Source: Caldilineaceae bacterium | GTDB lineage: Bacteria > Chloroflexota > Anaerolineae > Caldilineales > Caldilineaceae | Length of the DNA: 64,000 nucleotides | Direction: 5' to 3' | Assembly: GCA_019637685.1 (NCBI GenBank) | Contig: JAHBVF010000003.1 | Location: forward strand, 186,001-250,000 | In this document: piece after piece, positions 45,189 through 53,697 of the stretch | Position numbering within the stretch: the stretch's first letter is position 1 | How the letters are laid out: every line of letters starts with the position of its first letter | Made by a program: the position numbers and the translations under genes | Notes under the pieces: model-generated | Databases searched by the model: none | What the model saw: the letters and a program-made list of their open reading frames with translations, nothing else | Told to the model about the DNA's origin: nothing

Positions 45189-46208
45189 TTATTCCGTGTG
45201 GTTTCCATTTACAGCCGCGGTGGAACGGCGCACGATCAGTTCTGTGGGCAGGACAATCTCCTGGGCCGGGTGAACGCCCGGCTCGCGAATCTGGCGCAAT
45301 AGCAAACCGGTTGCCCGACCGCCCAGATCGTAGGGGGATTGGGCGGCGACAGTCAGAAAAGGTTCGCCCACCAGCCAGGCGGGGATATCGTCTATGCAAG
45401 TGACCGAAATGTTCTCGGGCACGGCCAGCCCCGCCTCGCGGATGGCCCGCATTGCGCCCAGCGCGATAAAATTGTTGGCCCCCAGCAGCGCGCTGGGCAG
45501 CACTGTTTCCGCCAGCAGCTCGCTGGCTACGGCATAGCCGCTTTCGACCGTATATTCGCCTTCCCGGATCCAATGCTCGTCCACGGGAATCCCCGCCTCG
45601 GTCAGCGCCCGCCTGTAACCGTCTACCCGCTCCTGGGCGGTGGAGACACCCAATGGACCGGAAAGCATAGCAATCTGCCGATGTCCCTGCTCGATCAGAT
45701 GGCGGGTCAGTGCATAGGCCCCGGCCTCCGAATCGCTGCGCACCACATCCACATCCGCGCCAGGCACACGGCGGTCCAGCACGACCACTGGCACTTTCTG
45801 GCGCAGAATCGACTCCACCGCGCTGGCTTCGCTGCGGGCGGGCACCAGCAGAAAACCGTCCACCCGTCTGCGCAGCAGCACCGAGAGATACTCTGCCTGC
45901 TTTTTTTCATCCTCATCCGTGTTACACAGAATCACATTGAAGCCCTGCGCACTGGCCGCATCCTCCACACTGCGCGCCACGGATGTCCAAAAGGGATTGG
46001 TGATATCGGTCAGCACCAGGGCCAGCGTATTCGTGCGGCTGGAGCGCAGACTGCGGGCAATCTGGTTGGGGATATAGCCCAATTCCTCGATAGCGGCCTC
46101 AACCCTGGCCCTGGTTGCCGGACTGACTCTTTCCGGGTTGTTGAGTACACGCGAGACGGTAATAGGAGAGACATTGGAAAGAGAGGCCACATCACGGATA
46201 TTCGCCAT
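45189..46208 (-). CDS. LacI-family transcriptional repressor
   Basis: A 339-residue regulator. The N-terminal helix-turn-helix and hinge (MANIRDVASLSNVSPITVSR...LNNPERVSPATRARV) is typical, followed by a periplasmic-binding-type sensor domain (about 60-330; ALVLTDITNPFWTSVARSVED, IDDIPAWLVGEPFLT). The start at 46208 gives the exact family N-terminus. It is divergent to the sugar transport/fucosidase operon, whose promoter is overlapped downstream by a LacI-type palindrome (46286-46301); control of that operon and of itself is the natural inference. The inducer is probably the imported sugar. Confidence 0.93.
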   Translation of the reverse strand: MANIRDVASLSNVSPITVSRVLNNPERVSPATRARVEAAIEELGYIPNQIARSLRSSRTNTLALVLTDITNPFWTSVARSVEDAASAQGFNVILCNTDEDEKKQAEYLSVLLRRRVDGFLLVPARSEASAVESILRQKVPVVVLDRRVPGADVDVVRSDSEAGAYALTRHLIEQGHRQIAMLSGPLGVSTAQERVDGYRRALTEAGIPVDEHWIREGEYTVESGYAVASELLAETVLPSALLGANNFIALGAMRAIREAGLAVPENISVTCIDDIPAWLVGEPFLTVAAQSPYDLGGRATGLLLRQIREPGVHPAQEIVLPTELIVRRSTAAVNGNHTE

Positions 46209-46241
46209 TGAGTTGATCCTGGAGTGTCCAAAAATTGGTGG

Positions 46242-46270
46242 TTGACAAAAGTTCTGGCTTCGAGTATAGT
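46242..46270 (+). promoter_or_regulatory. Promoter of the sugar ABC/fucosidase operon
   Basis: TTGACA (46242-46247), exactly 17 bases, TATAGT (46265-46270): near-perfect consensus on the plus strand. Transcription would start near 46277, giving a leader of about 418 bases. Confidence 0.75.
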
Positions 46271-46285
46271 CTAAAACAGCTTGGC

Positions 46286-46301
46286 ATGGTAACGTTACCA
46301 T
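46286..46301. promoter_or_regulatory. LacI-type operator
   Basis: ATGGTAACGTTACCAT, a perfect 16-bp palindrome with central CG, the standard shape of LacI-family sites. It lies about 10 bases after the expected transcription start and 78 bases before the lacI start on the other strand. Confidence 0.75.
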
Positions 46302-46694
46302 ACGATTGCCCATTTGACAAGACCCCATTTTCAGCTAATCTTTGATAACCCTACGAAATTCAGGGCCATATGGAGCTTTGACTTTTCGATCTCGGCCAGA
46401 GATCGTAGCTGGCGACGCATAAGGCTGTTCAAAGAAAATAAATCCCCGATCCGGCGACAATTTCCCTGAACGGCTTGGGCTTTTCCAAATCAATTTGGGG
46501 AATTTATTTGTTGGAAAAGCCTAAGACTCTGCCTTGGCGACGGTTGGCGGTCAAGTCTGTGGCTGATTGTTCTTGTTCGACCCATTCCACTCTTTGGGTG
46601 TCAACTTTTCTCCTTTTCACATTCCCTGCGGTGCGGCATATCCAGCAGGGATGAACGGATACCACAACCTCGGGCAGAGGAAAATCGAGAGCCT
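46302..46694 (+). other. Long leader of the sugar operon
   Basis: About 390 bases between operator and first gene. It can form a 15-bp hairpin with one mismatch: 46474-46488 with 46511-46525 around a 22-nt loop, and the loop side (GGGGAATTTATTT) could instead pair with AAATAAATCCCC near 46437. A second TTGACA occurs at 46314-46319 without a good -10. No reading frame of interest was found. Confidence 0.45.
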
Positions 46695-47666
46695 ATGAGT
46701 ACAGCAACCACCACTATCAAAGCCAAGACACGTGCATCCAGCCAATCACGAAGACGCGGCAGTGCCTGGCGGCAGATCAAACGGAGCTGGCAGTTGTACG
46801 TCTTTCTGGCCCTGCCCGTAGCCTGGCTGCTCGTCTTTATGTACTACCCCATGTACGGCGCGCAGATTGCGTTCCGGGATTTTCTGCCCGGTCGTACAAT
46901 CCTGGGCAGCGAATGGGTGGGGCTGACCCATTTCATCCGCTTCTTCAATTCGCCGATGTTTGAACGGCTGCTGAGCAACACCATCGGCCTCTCGGTCTAC
47001 TCCCTGCTGGTGGGCTTCCCCATCCCCATTCTCATCGCGTTGAGCCTGAACCAACTGCGCACAGGCATCTTCAAACGCAGCGTGCAGATGATCAGCTACG
47101 CGCCCTACTTCATTTCCACGGTTGTGATGGTGGGCCTGATTTTACAATTTCTGGACCTGCGCCGGGGGCCAATCAATCTGCTGCTCCAATGGTTGGGGAT
47201 GGACACGGTTCACTTCATGGGCATCGCCGATATGTTCCCGGACATCTATGTCTGGTCCGGTGTCTGGCAGAATTCGGGCTTCAATACAGTCATCTACCTG
47301 GCGGCCCTGAGCACCATCGACCCGGCCCTGCACGAGGCCGCGCTGGTGGATGGAGCCAACCGCTTGCAGCGCATCTGGCATATCGATGTACCCGGCATTA
47401 TGCCCATCACCCTCACACTCCTGATTTTGAATATGGGTCAGTTGCTCAATGTGGGCTTTGAGAAGGCATTTCTGCTCCAGAACCCCTTGAATCTGAAGAC
47501 CTCGGAGGTGATCAGCACCTACGTCTACAAAGTGGGGCTGGTCGGTGGCGTAGCCAACTTCTCCTACGCGGCGGCGATTGGCCTGTTCAATTCGGTGCTG
47601 GGCCTGCTTCTGCTCCTGGCGGCCAACCAGATATCCAAGAAATTCTCTGAAACCAGTCTCTTTTAG
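46695..47666 (+). CDS. LplB-type sugar ABC transporter permease
   Basis: A 323-residue membrane protein with six main helices of the binding-protein-dependent permease fold, LplB/YtcP group. The cytoplasmic EAA loop that contacts the ATPase is clear (EAALVDGANRLQRIWHI). First gene of the operon; it would pair with the interrupted permease that follows 13 bases later and the binding protein at 50548. No ATPase gene is present, as usual for this group, which shares an MsmX-like ATPase. Confidence 0.9.
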   Translation: MSTATTTIKAKTRASSQSRRRGSAWRQIKRSWQLYVFLALPVAWLLVFMYYPMYGAQIAFRDFLPGRTILGSEWVGLTHFIRFFNSPMFERLLSNTIGLSVYSLLVGFPIPILIALSLNQLRTGIFKRSVQMISYAPYFISTVVMVGLILQFLDLRRGPINLLLQWLGMDTVHFMGIADMFPDIYVWSGVWQNSGFNTVIYLAALSTIDPALHEAALVDGANRLQRIWHIDVPGIMPITLTLLILNMGQLLNVGFEKAFLLQNPLNLKTSEVISTYVYKVGLVGGVANFSYAAAIGLFNSVLGLLLLLAANQISKKFSETSLF

Positions 47667-47746
47667 AGGAGAGCTAGCGATGGCATCTACCGTCCGCCCC
47701 ATGACCGCGACCGAGATTCGTATTCGAGAGAGCCGGGTTGACCGGA

Positions 47747-47752
47747 TCTTCA
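47747..47752. repeat. Left target-site duplication
   Basis: TCTTCA, repeated at 49559-49564 on the far side of the insertion sequence. Confidence 0.85.
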
Positions 47753-49558
47753 CTGTCGTTTCGATAATTTTGAAGAAGCCTAAGGCGAAATGGCGACTGC
47801 TGAACATGCCAAGTGGGTGTAGGTTGATTCGGGTAAGCCAAGCAGAGCCAAGATGCGAGCTTGCAGGGAAGTCAGCGGTGTAAGATGTGAAATATGCTGA
47901 CCCGCCCATGAGATCCGAGTGAGTGTTATGGGTTGGAAGGCCCGCAACAAGCGTTCGGTGGTGGGCCGCTCTGTTACTCGGTTGGGATTGCCTTCATAGA
48001 GACCGGTGAGTGTAGCTTTTTGTTCGTGCAGCTCCCGTCGAACCACAAATTCGACCAACGTCAGGATGCGCAAAGCCAGCGAAAGCAAGCGCACTAAGCC
48101 AACGATATGCTCGTGGCGGTGGAGATAGAGCGGTCGCAAGCCCAGAGACCGATTCTTGAGTCGTGAGAAATTGTGTTCGAAGACCGGGGCCTGGCGATAG
48201 GCACGCACGGCCTCGTCCACCGACAACTGTGCGACCGGGCAATTGGTGACATACAAGCGCCACCCCAAGGTCTCCTGCACCCGCTCGATAGCCTGAACAT
48301 CGGGTGCAACCTGGATCTGATAGCGCACAATGGTTTCTGTCCTGGCTGGTCGCTCCTTATGTTTGCGGATATGCCGTTGCGTTTCCTGGCGCTCATAAGA
48401 AACGGTGAGCAAGCCTTGCACACGATAGCGTTTCAGGATAGCCTCGACCGTTGCAGCCAGAGGGCCCAACTCCGACCACTGACGTTTCCCTCGTGCGGGC
48501 GGCGGAGTAAGCGCCATCAACTCTGCTTCTGCCCGCCGCAGCCGGGTCATGAGTCCTTGGCGGGTGCTGGCCGCATACGCTGGCGAGTAGACGACCAGGA
48601 TTCGTTCCGTCCAGGTGATGGTTTGTCCCCCAACCACTGCCTCCTGGGGGCGCACTGTTTCGTAAGCACGAACGGGTTGTCTCTCCTCATCCGACTCATC
48701 CGGGTGCAGATAGATATCCGTGAGCGCCTGAGTTTGATTCAGAACAGGCTGGAGCAGTTCATCCAGCATATCTGCGTGCTTGCTGCTTAGGGGCATCAAA
48801 TAGTAATCATCTCCAGCAACCAGGCCTGCTCGTGTCTGTAGAGCCTCCATCTTGCTGTCGCCGATGTAGAGCAGGCCCCTTCGGCCCAGAACCTGGCGGC
48901 TTTGCTCGATCACAGGGATGTAGAGACCATCGTCAGCCTGATTGCCGGGCACGGGCAACGTGACCAGTGGCAACCCGAATGGCGCCAAACTGCTCAACAT
49001 GATCTTGAATTGGGGCAGATCAGGCCGATGATCCTTGCTGTGACCATAGGCCAACAACGGGTTGCCCTCGTGGTCGTGATAGACGGAAACACTGGTGCTA
49101 TCCGTATAGACTCGCTCTTGGGGCAACTCATAGACTTGAATGATCTGTTTCCCGACTTCGCCTTCAATGGCCTGCCAAGCCGTATCGTCGCTCAAATAGC
49201 GCAATACGTCCCCCAGTCGGTCATCCGTGAAGTCGGACACCGACATGGCCTGTGGGAGCAGCCTTTGCAGGGTCATCTGGTGGTCAGCCACCCAACTCTC
49301 AACGTAGCTCAAACGGTGATCCGCTTGGGATACGATGTAACATAACCATGCGGCTATCGTCCAGCCGACACTCAATCCATCCCGGTTCCTATGTGGCTGG
49401 ATGATGTCATCAATGATCTGGGGGATTCCCATGACCTGCTGTTGCCACATCAGCAGTGGAATATCATCAACACGCTCTGTTTGAACACTCATTTCTGTCG
49501 TCATGACAGAAGTGTACTGCATTTTCGCTTTCAGCGTGCAATATTATCGAAACGACGG
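47753..49558 (-). mobile_element. IS1634-family insertion sequence
   Basis: 1806 bases with imperfect inverted ends: the left end begins CTGTCGTTTCGATAATTTTG and the right end, read inward, CCGTCGTTTCGATAATATTG (two differences in 20). Flanked by the 6-base duplication TCTTCA. Encodes one transposase on the minus strand, opposite to the host operon. Duplication length, size and transposase type all fit IS1634. No second copy in the window. Confidence 0.9.
47780..49522 (-). CDS. IS1634-family transposase
   Basis: A 580-residue DDE transposase of the IS1634 (IS4-superfamily) group. It has an N-terminal DUF4277-like region (LMWQQQVMGIPQIIDDIIQ), the first catalytic Asp in YTDSTSVSVY, the second in LLYIGDSKMEAL, and the late Glu region FEHNFSRLKNRSLGLRPLY, which includes the Y-(2)-R-(3)-E-(6)-K-like part. 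The frame is full length and undamaged, so the element may be active. ATG 49522 is used; an ATG at 49504 is an alternative. Neither has a clear ribosome site. Confidence 0.92.
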   Translation of the reverse strand: MQYTSVMTTEMSVQTERVDDIPLLMWQQQVMGIPQIIDDIIQPHRNRDGLSVGWTIAAWLCYIVSQADHRLSYVESWVADHQMTLQRLLPQAMSVSDFTDDRLGDVLRYLSDDTAWQAIEGEVGKQIIQVYELPQERVYTDSTSVSVYHDHEGNPLLAYGHSKDHRPDLPQFKIMLSSLAPFGLPLVTLPVPGNQADDGLYIPVIEQSRQVLGRRGLLYIGDSKMEALQTRAGLVAGDDYYLMPLSSKHADMLDELLQPVLNQTQALTDIYLHPDESDEERQPVRAYETVRPQEAVVGGQTITWTERILVVYSPAYAASTRQGLMTRLRRAEAELMALTPPPARGKRQWSELGPLAATVEAILKRYRVQGLLTVSYERQETQRHIRKHKERPARTETIVRYQIQVAPDVQAIERVQETLGWRLYVTNCPVAQLSVDEAVRAYRQAPVFEHNFSRLKNRSLGLRPLYLHRHEHIVGLVRLLSLALRILTLVEFVVRRELHEQKATLTGLYEGNPNRVTERPTTERLLRAFQPITLTRISWAGQHISHLTPLTSLQARILALLGLPESTYTHLACSAVAISP

Positions 49559-49564
49559 TCTTCA
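49559..49564. repeat. Right target-site duplication
   Basis: TCTTCA, matching 47747-47752. Confidence 0.85.
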
Positions 49565-50547
49565 ATCTGGTCAACTACACCATTCTGACCGTCTTTCTGA
49601 TCGTTGTCCTCTATCCCCTGATTTATGTGGTCAGCGCTTCGTTCAGCGACGGGGCCGCGGTGATCTCAGGCCGGGTCGTGCTGTGGCCGGTGGATTTTTC
49701 GCTGCTCGCCTACGAGAAGATTTTCCAGTACGAGAGCATTTGGACGGGCTATGCCAACTCCCTCTTCTATGCGGTGGTGGGCACAAGCGTCAATATCGTC
49801 CTGACCCTCTTTGCGGCCTACGCCCTCTCCCGCCAGGATATGTATGGCCGCAAGGTCATTATGGGCATCTTTGTCTTCACAATGTTCTTCAATGGCGGGC
49901 TGATCCCGACCTATTTGCTGGTCAAAGACCTGGGGATGCTCAACACCCGGGCAGCGATGATTATTCCCCAGGCGCTCTCGGTGTGGAACCTGATCATCGC
50001 CATCGCCTACTTTCGCTCCGCCATCCCCGGCGAACTGCTGGAGGCGGCCCGTCTGGATGGGTGCAACGACTTTCAATATTTCTTTCGCATCCTCATGCCT
50101 CTCTCTACACCGATTATTGCTGTCTTGACCCTCTTCTACGCCATCAATCACTGGAACCAGTTTTTCACGGCCCTGATCTACCTGTCGGATAAGGCACTCT
50201 TTCCCCTGCAACTCATCCTGCGCGACATCCTCATCCAGAGCCAGGTGGATATGAATATGATGGAGGACCTGCAAAGCATGGCGGCCAAAGAAGCCATGCG
50301 AGAGTTGCTCAAGTATGCGCTGATCGTCGTGGCTTCGGTTCCTGTGTTGATTATTTACCCCTTCGTGCAGAAGTATTTCGTGCGGGGCATTATGCTGGGG
50401 GCTGTCAAAGGGTAGGGTTTGATCAGTTGTTGTTTTCCGCCTGCACAGGTGTGGGCTTCGGTTCGTTCCATACGAAAGTTCTGTTTTTGAAATTATCCTC
50501 GTCCACCTCAATCCCATTCACGTTCAAGATTTTCAGGAGGAAGTTAC

Positions 50548-52272
50548 ATGCAAAGACGTACGTTTTCGACTCTCTTTAGCGCACTGGCAGTGCTGGTTAT
50601 GCTACTGTCTGCCTGCGCACCACAACCTGCCGCCGCACCCGCGGCAGGAGAAGCGGCCTCTGCGCCCGCCTCTGGCGCGGCAGGTGAAGCAGCCGCGGCA
50701 TCGGAGGTCCTCATCTCTCCGGCTGGCGAGTTCCCGGTTGTAAGCGAACCCATCACCATCAAAGCATTTCTCTGCCCTACCAGTATGGTGAAGGATTACA
50801 AAGAGAACGAGTTCACCTACTGGCTGGAAGACCTGACAGGCATCAATCTGGAATTTGACATTCCGCCCATGTCCGACGCCCAGCAGAAGCTCAACCTGAT
50901 GCTGGCCAGCGGCGACCTGCCGGATGTTATCATCGGCTGCAACATCCGCCTGGATCAGCTTCAGATTCTGGCTGAGCAGGGGGTGGTCGTGCCGCTGGAC
51001 GACTACATCGCCGAGTATGGCACAGAATTCCGCCAGGTTTTCGAGACCTTCCCCCAGGTGAAGGACCTGATCACCCTGGCCGACGGCAAAATCTATGGCC
51101 TGCCCCACATCAACGACTGCTACCATTGCAGTATGTCCCAGAAGATGTGGCTCTACCAGCCCTGGCTGGACGAATTGGGGCTGGAAACACCCACGACCAC
51201 CGAAGAATTCTATCAGGTGCTCAAAGCCTTCAAAGAGCAGGACCCCAACGGCAACGGCAAGGCGGATGAGATTCCTCTCTCCGGAACCCAGCGCACCAAT
51301 GGCGGCTGGCACGCCCAGTTGGACCAGTTCCTTATGAATTCCTTCGTCTACAACGACGGCGTGACCAACAACAACGCGCCCAGCCTGATTCTGGAAGATG
51401 GCACAGTTAAGGCCGCCTTCACCGAGCCTGGCTGGCAAGAGGGACTGATCTACCTGAACAAACTCTACTCCGAAGGGCTGATCGATCCCCAGGTCTTCAC
51501 CAACGACGGCAATCAGTTACGCCAGTTGGGCGAAAACCCGGACGTGCCCATTCTGGGCGCAACAAGCGCTGGCTGGTACGGCGTCTTCACCCAGAACGGC
51601 GGTCCCAGTGGGCGCTGGAAAGAGTTCACCCCCATTGCCCCCCTGACCGGGCCAAGCGGCATGCGCCAGACACCCCAGACCCCCTATCAACCCACGGGCG
51701 GGCAGGGCAACTTTGTAATTACATCCGCGGCCAAGAATCCGTTGGCAGCCTTCCGCATGGCCGATGTCTTCTATGGCTTTGACTCCACCACCCGTTCGGT
51801 CTTCGGCCCCGAAGGCGAGGATTGGGTGCGTGCCGGCCCGGATGACGTCTCCATCTCCGGCGGCAAAGCCCTGTACACCGTGCTCAAAGTCTGGTCTGGC
51901 GAGGAGCACAACCGCCACTGGAACCAGGCGGCCCCCACCTTCCGCACCAACGAATATCGCCTGGCTCAGACCTACAACCCGGACGATCCGTTGGAGCGCT
52001 GGCTCTACGAATGGACCCGTGACCTGATGGAACCCTATGGCACAACGGACAAGGCCGTGCCGCCGATGGTTCTGACAGAGGAGCAGTCCAAACTCTTTGG
52101 TGAGCTGAATACCACAGTCTATAACGTAGTCGATGAATGGTTTGCCAATTTTGTCATCGGCAACTACGACATCAACACAGAGTGGGATTCCTACATCGAA
52201 GCGCTGAACGACTCCGGGCTGGAGCAGTTCCTGGCGATCTACCAGGATGCCTACGACGCCAAGTACAAGTAA
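50548..52272 (+). CDS. Sugar ABC transporter solute-binding lipoprotein (LplA/LipO-type)
   Basis: A 574-residue family-1 solute-binding protein. A signal peptide ends in the lipobox LLSAC (Cys23), followed by an Ala/Pro/Ser spacer. The large two-lobe domain has NLMLASGDLPDVI, the Ca-like loop DPNGNGKADEIPLSG and a long C-terminal lobe, as in LipO/LplA proteins that bind oligosaccharides or sugar acids. A strong AGGAGGAAG ribosome site. It serves the LplB/LplC pair upstream, separated by 132 bases. A hairpin after the stop probably stabilises this highly needed transcript. It could still be made despite the insertion if internal promoters exist. Confidence 0.92.
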   Translation: MQRRTFSTLFSALAVLVMLLSACAPQPAAAPAAGEAASAPASGAAGEAAAASEVLISPAGEFPVVSEPITIKAFLCPTSMVKDYKENEFTYWLEDLTGINLEFDIPPMSDAQQKLNLMLASGDLPDVIIGCNIRLDQLQILAEQGVVVPLDDYIAEYGTEFRQVFETFPQVKDLITLADGKIYGLPHINDCYHCSMSQKMWLYQPWLDELGLETPTTTEEFYQVLKAFKEQDPNGNGKADEIPLSGTQRTNGGWHAQLDQFLMNSFVYNDGVTNNNAPSLILEDGTVKAAFTEPGWQEGLIYLNKLYSEGLIDPQVFTNDGNQLRQLGENPDVPILGATSAGWYGVFTQNGGPSGRWKEFTPIAPLTGPSGMRQTPQTPYQPTGGQGNFVITSAAKNPLAAFRMADVFYGFDSTTRSVFGPEGEDWVRAGPDDVSISGGKALYTVLKVWSGEEHNRHWNQAAPTFRTNEYRLAQTYNPDDPLERWLYEWTRDLMEPYGTTDKAVPPMVLTEEQSKLFGELNTTVYNVVDEWFANFVIGNYDINTEWDSYIEALNDSGLEQFLAIYQDAYDAKYK

Positions 52273-52284
52273 CGACGACCTATT

Positions 52285-52326
52285 GAAGAGAGGCGGCGGT
52301 GTCAGAGGACACCGTCGCCTCTCTTC
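52285..52326 (+). terminator. 19-bp intra-operon hairpin
   Basis: Arms 52285-52303 and 52308-52326 pair with one G-U-type mismatch, 4-nt loop, weak T-run. Between the binding protein and the first fucosidase, as is common where the binding protein is needed in excess. Confidence 0.65.
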
Positions 52327-52361
52327 TTGCCCGCCGGTTCGATTCTCAACAGGAGCCTGTT

Positions 52362-53609
52362 ATGTCCACAACCAATGAGCCACCATCGGATCTCCCCTCC
52401 CGGCTGGACTGGTGGCGCGCGGCCCGCTTCGGCCTCTTCATCCACTGGGGGCCGGTCAGTCTGGTAGGAACAGAGATCGGCTGGTCCCGGGGCGGCGAAC
52501 GTCGCGGTTTCTATCGGGGCGGCAGCGGCGAAGTGCCTGTCGAAGTCTACGACAATCTCTACAAGGAGTTCAACCCCGTCCTTTTCGACGCCGCGGAATG
52601 GGTGCAGATTGCCCAGGACGCGGGGATGGGCTATATGGTTTTCACCAGCAAGCATCACGACGGCTTCGTCAACTTCGACACAGCATTGACCGACTATAAG
52701 ATCACCAGCGCGGCCTCCCCCTTTGGCCGGGATATTGTCCGGGAACTCGCCGACGCGGCCCGGTCTGCCGGTCTGCCCTTTGGCTGCTACTACTCCCAGC
52801 CGGACTGGCGCCACCCGGACTATCGCAACGAAAATCACCAGCGCTATCTGGACTATTTTCACGCCCAGGTGGCCGAACTGTGCAGCAACTACGGCGAACT
52901 GGCCGTCCTCTGGTTCGACGGCCTGGAAGAGCACTTCATCCACGCCGAAGAGGTGGAGAAATTCCGGGACGTGGAGGTCTATCCCAGCGCGGAGATTTGG
53001 AATTCAGAGCCGCTTTTCCAGAAGATTCGCGCCCTGCAGCCCAATATCCTTATCAACAACCGCTGTGGGATGCGGGCCGACTTCGACACACCAGAGCAGA
53101 TGATCGGCGGCTTTCAGAATCAGCGGCCCTGGGAAAGCTGCATCACCATTTGCAAGCAATGGGCGTGGAAGCCGGACGACATTTTGAAATCCTTTGAGGA
53201 GTGCATCCATACCCTGGCCCGGGTCGTAGGCGGCGACGGCAATCTGCTGCTCAATGTCGGCCCCATGCCCGATGGCCGCATCGAACCCCGCCAGGTGGAG
53301 CGGCTGCGTGAGATTGGTGCATGGCTGGGGCGCTATGGAGAGAGCATCTACGGCACACGGGGCGGACCTTTCCGACCCGGCCCCTGGGGTGCATCCACCC
53401 ATAAAGACAATGCCATCTATCTCCACATCCTCGCCTGGCCGGAAGAGACGCTGACCCTGCCGCCCCTGCCCCAGAAAGTGGGCGATGCCGTCCTGTTGAC
53501 CGGCGGCGACGTAGCAGTGGAGCAGACCGATTCGGCCATCCGGGTTTCTATCGCGCCAGCGGATCGAGACCCGGTGGACACGCTGGTGCGCTTAACGATC
53601 CAAGAGTAG
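52362..53609 (+). CDS. GH29 alpha-L-fucosidase (short form)
   Basis: A 415-residue glycoside hydrolase of family 29, a retaining alpha-L-fucosidase. The start is ATG 52362 with AGGAG before it. It has no signal peptide, so it is cytoplasmic and should act on sugars brought in by the transporter upstream. Signatures are FGLFIHWG, the substrate-binding His pair in TSKHHDGF (His98-His99) and the nucleophile Asp186 in AVLWFDG. The core is followed by a small beta domain. Family members release fucose from oligosaccharides; related sugars cannot be excluded. Confidence 0.88.
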   Translation: MSTTNEPPSDLPSRLDWWRAARFGLFIHWGPVSLVGTEIGWSRGGERRGFYRGGSGEVPVEVYDNLYKEFNPVLFDAAEWVQIAQDAGMGYMVFTSKHHDGFVNFDTALTDYKITSAASPFGRDIVRELADAARSAGLPFGCYYSQPDWRHPDYRNENHQRYLDYFHAQVAELCSNYGELAVLWFDGLEEHFIHAEEVEKFRDVEVYPSAEIWNSEPLFQKIRALQPNILINNRCGMRADFDTPEQMIGGFQNQRPWESCITICKQWAWKPDDILKSFEECIHTLARVVGGDGNLLLNVGPMPDGRIEPRQVERLREIGAWLGRYGESIYGTRGGPFRPGPWGASTHKDNAIYLHILAWPEETLTLPPLPQKVGDAVLLTGGDVAVEQTDSAIRVSIAPADRDPVDTLVRLTIQE

Positions 53610-53697
53610 TGCAATCGACAAAATTTGCGGACGCGCCGGGTACTCTATTTTCAAGTGTACGCACCACGCACCACCCATCCCAACAAAGGAGCCTTCG

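Larger units (their letters stand above)
47680..50415 (+). pseudogene. LplC-type sugar ABC permease split by an insertion sequence
   Basis: The gene starts at ATG 47680 (after GAGGAGAG), runs 73 bases to 47752, is interrupted by the insertion sequence, and resumes at 49565 through 50415. Joining the two parts after removing one copy of the 6-base duplication gives a 307-residue permease with the normal N-terminus (ESRVDRIF-NLVNYTILTVFL) and the EAA loop (LLEAARLDGCNDFQYFF). As it stands, the insert breaks the frame after residue 24, so the first part ends soon and the rest lacks its start. Unless a new start inside (for example near 49627) yields a working truncated protein, the importer should be inactive. 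It is intact otherwise, suggesting a recent insertion. Confidence 0.88.

Noticed and set aside
47755..49556. Idea that GTCGTTTCGATAAT and its complement form a host palindrome disrupted by the insertion, with a 3-base duplication ATT
   Set aside because: Treating these as the inverted ends of the element instead gives a 6-base duplication (TCTTCA), an IS1634-like size and the exact family sequence DRIFNLVNY at the junction.
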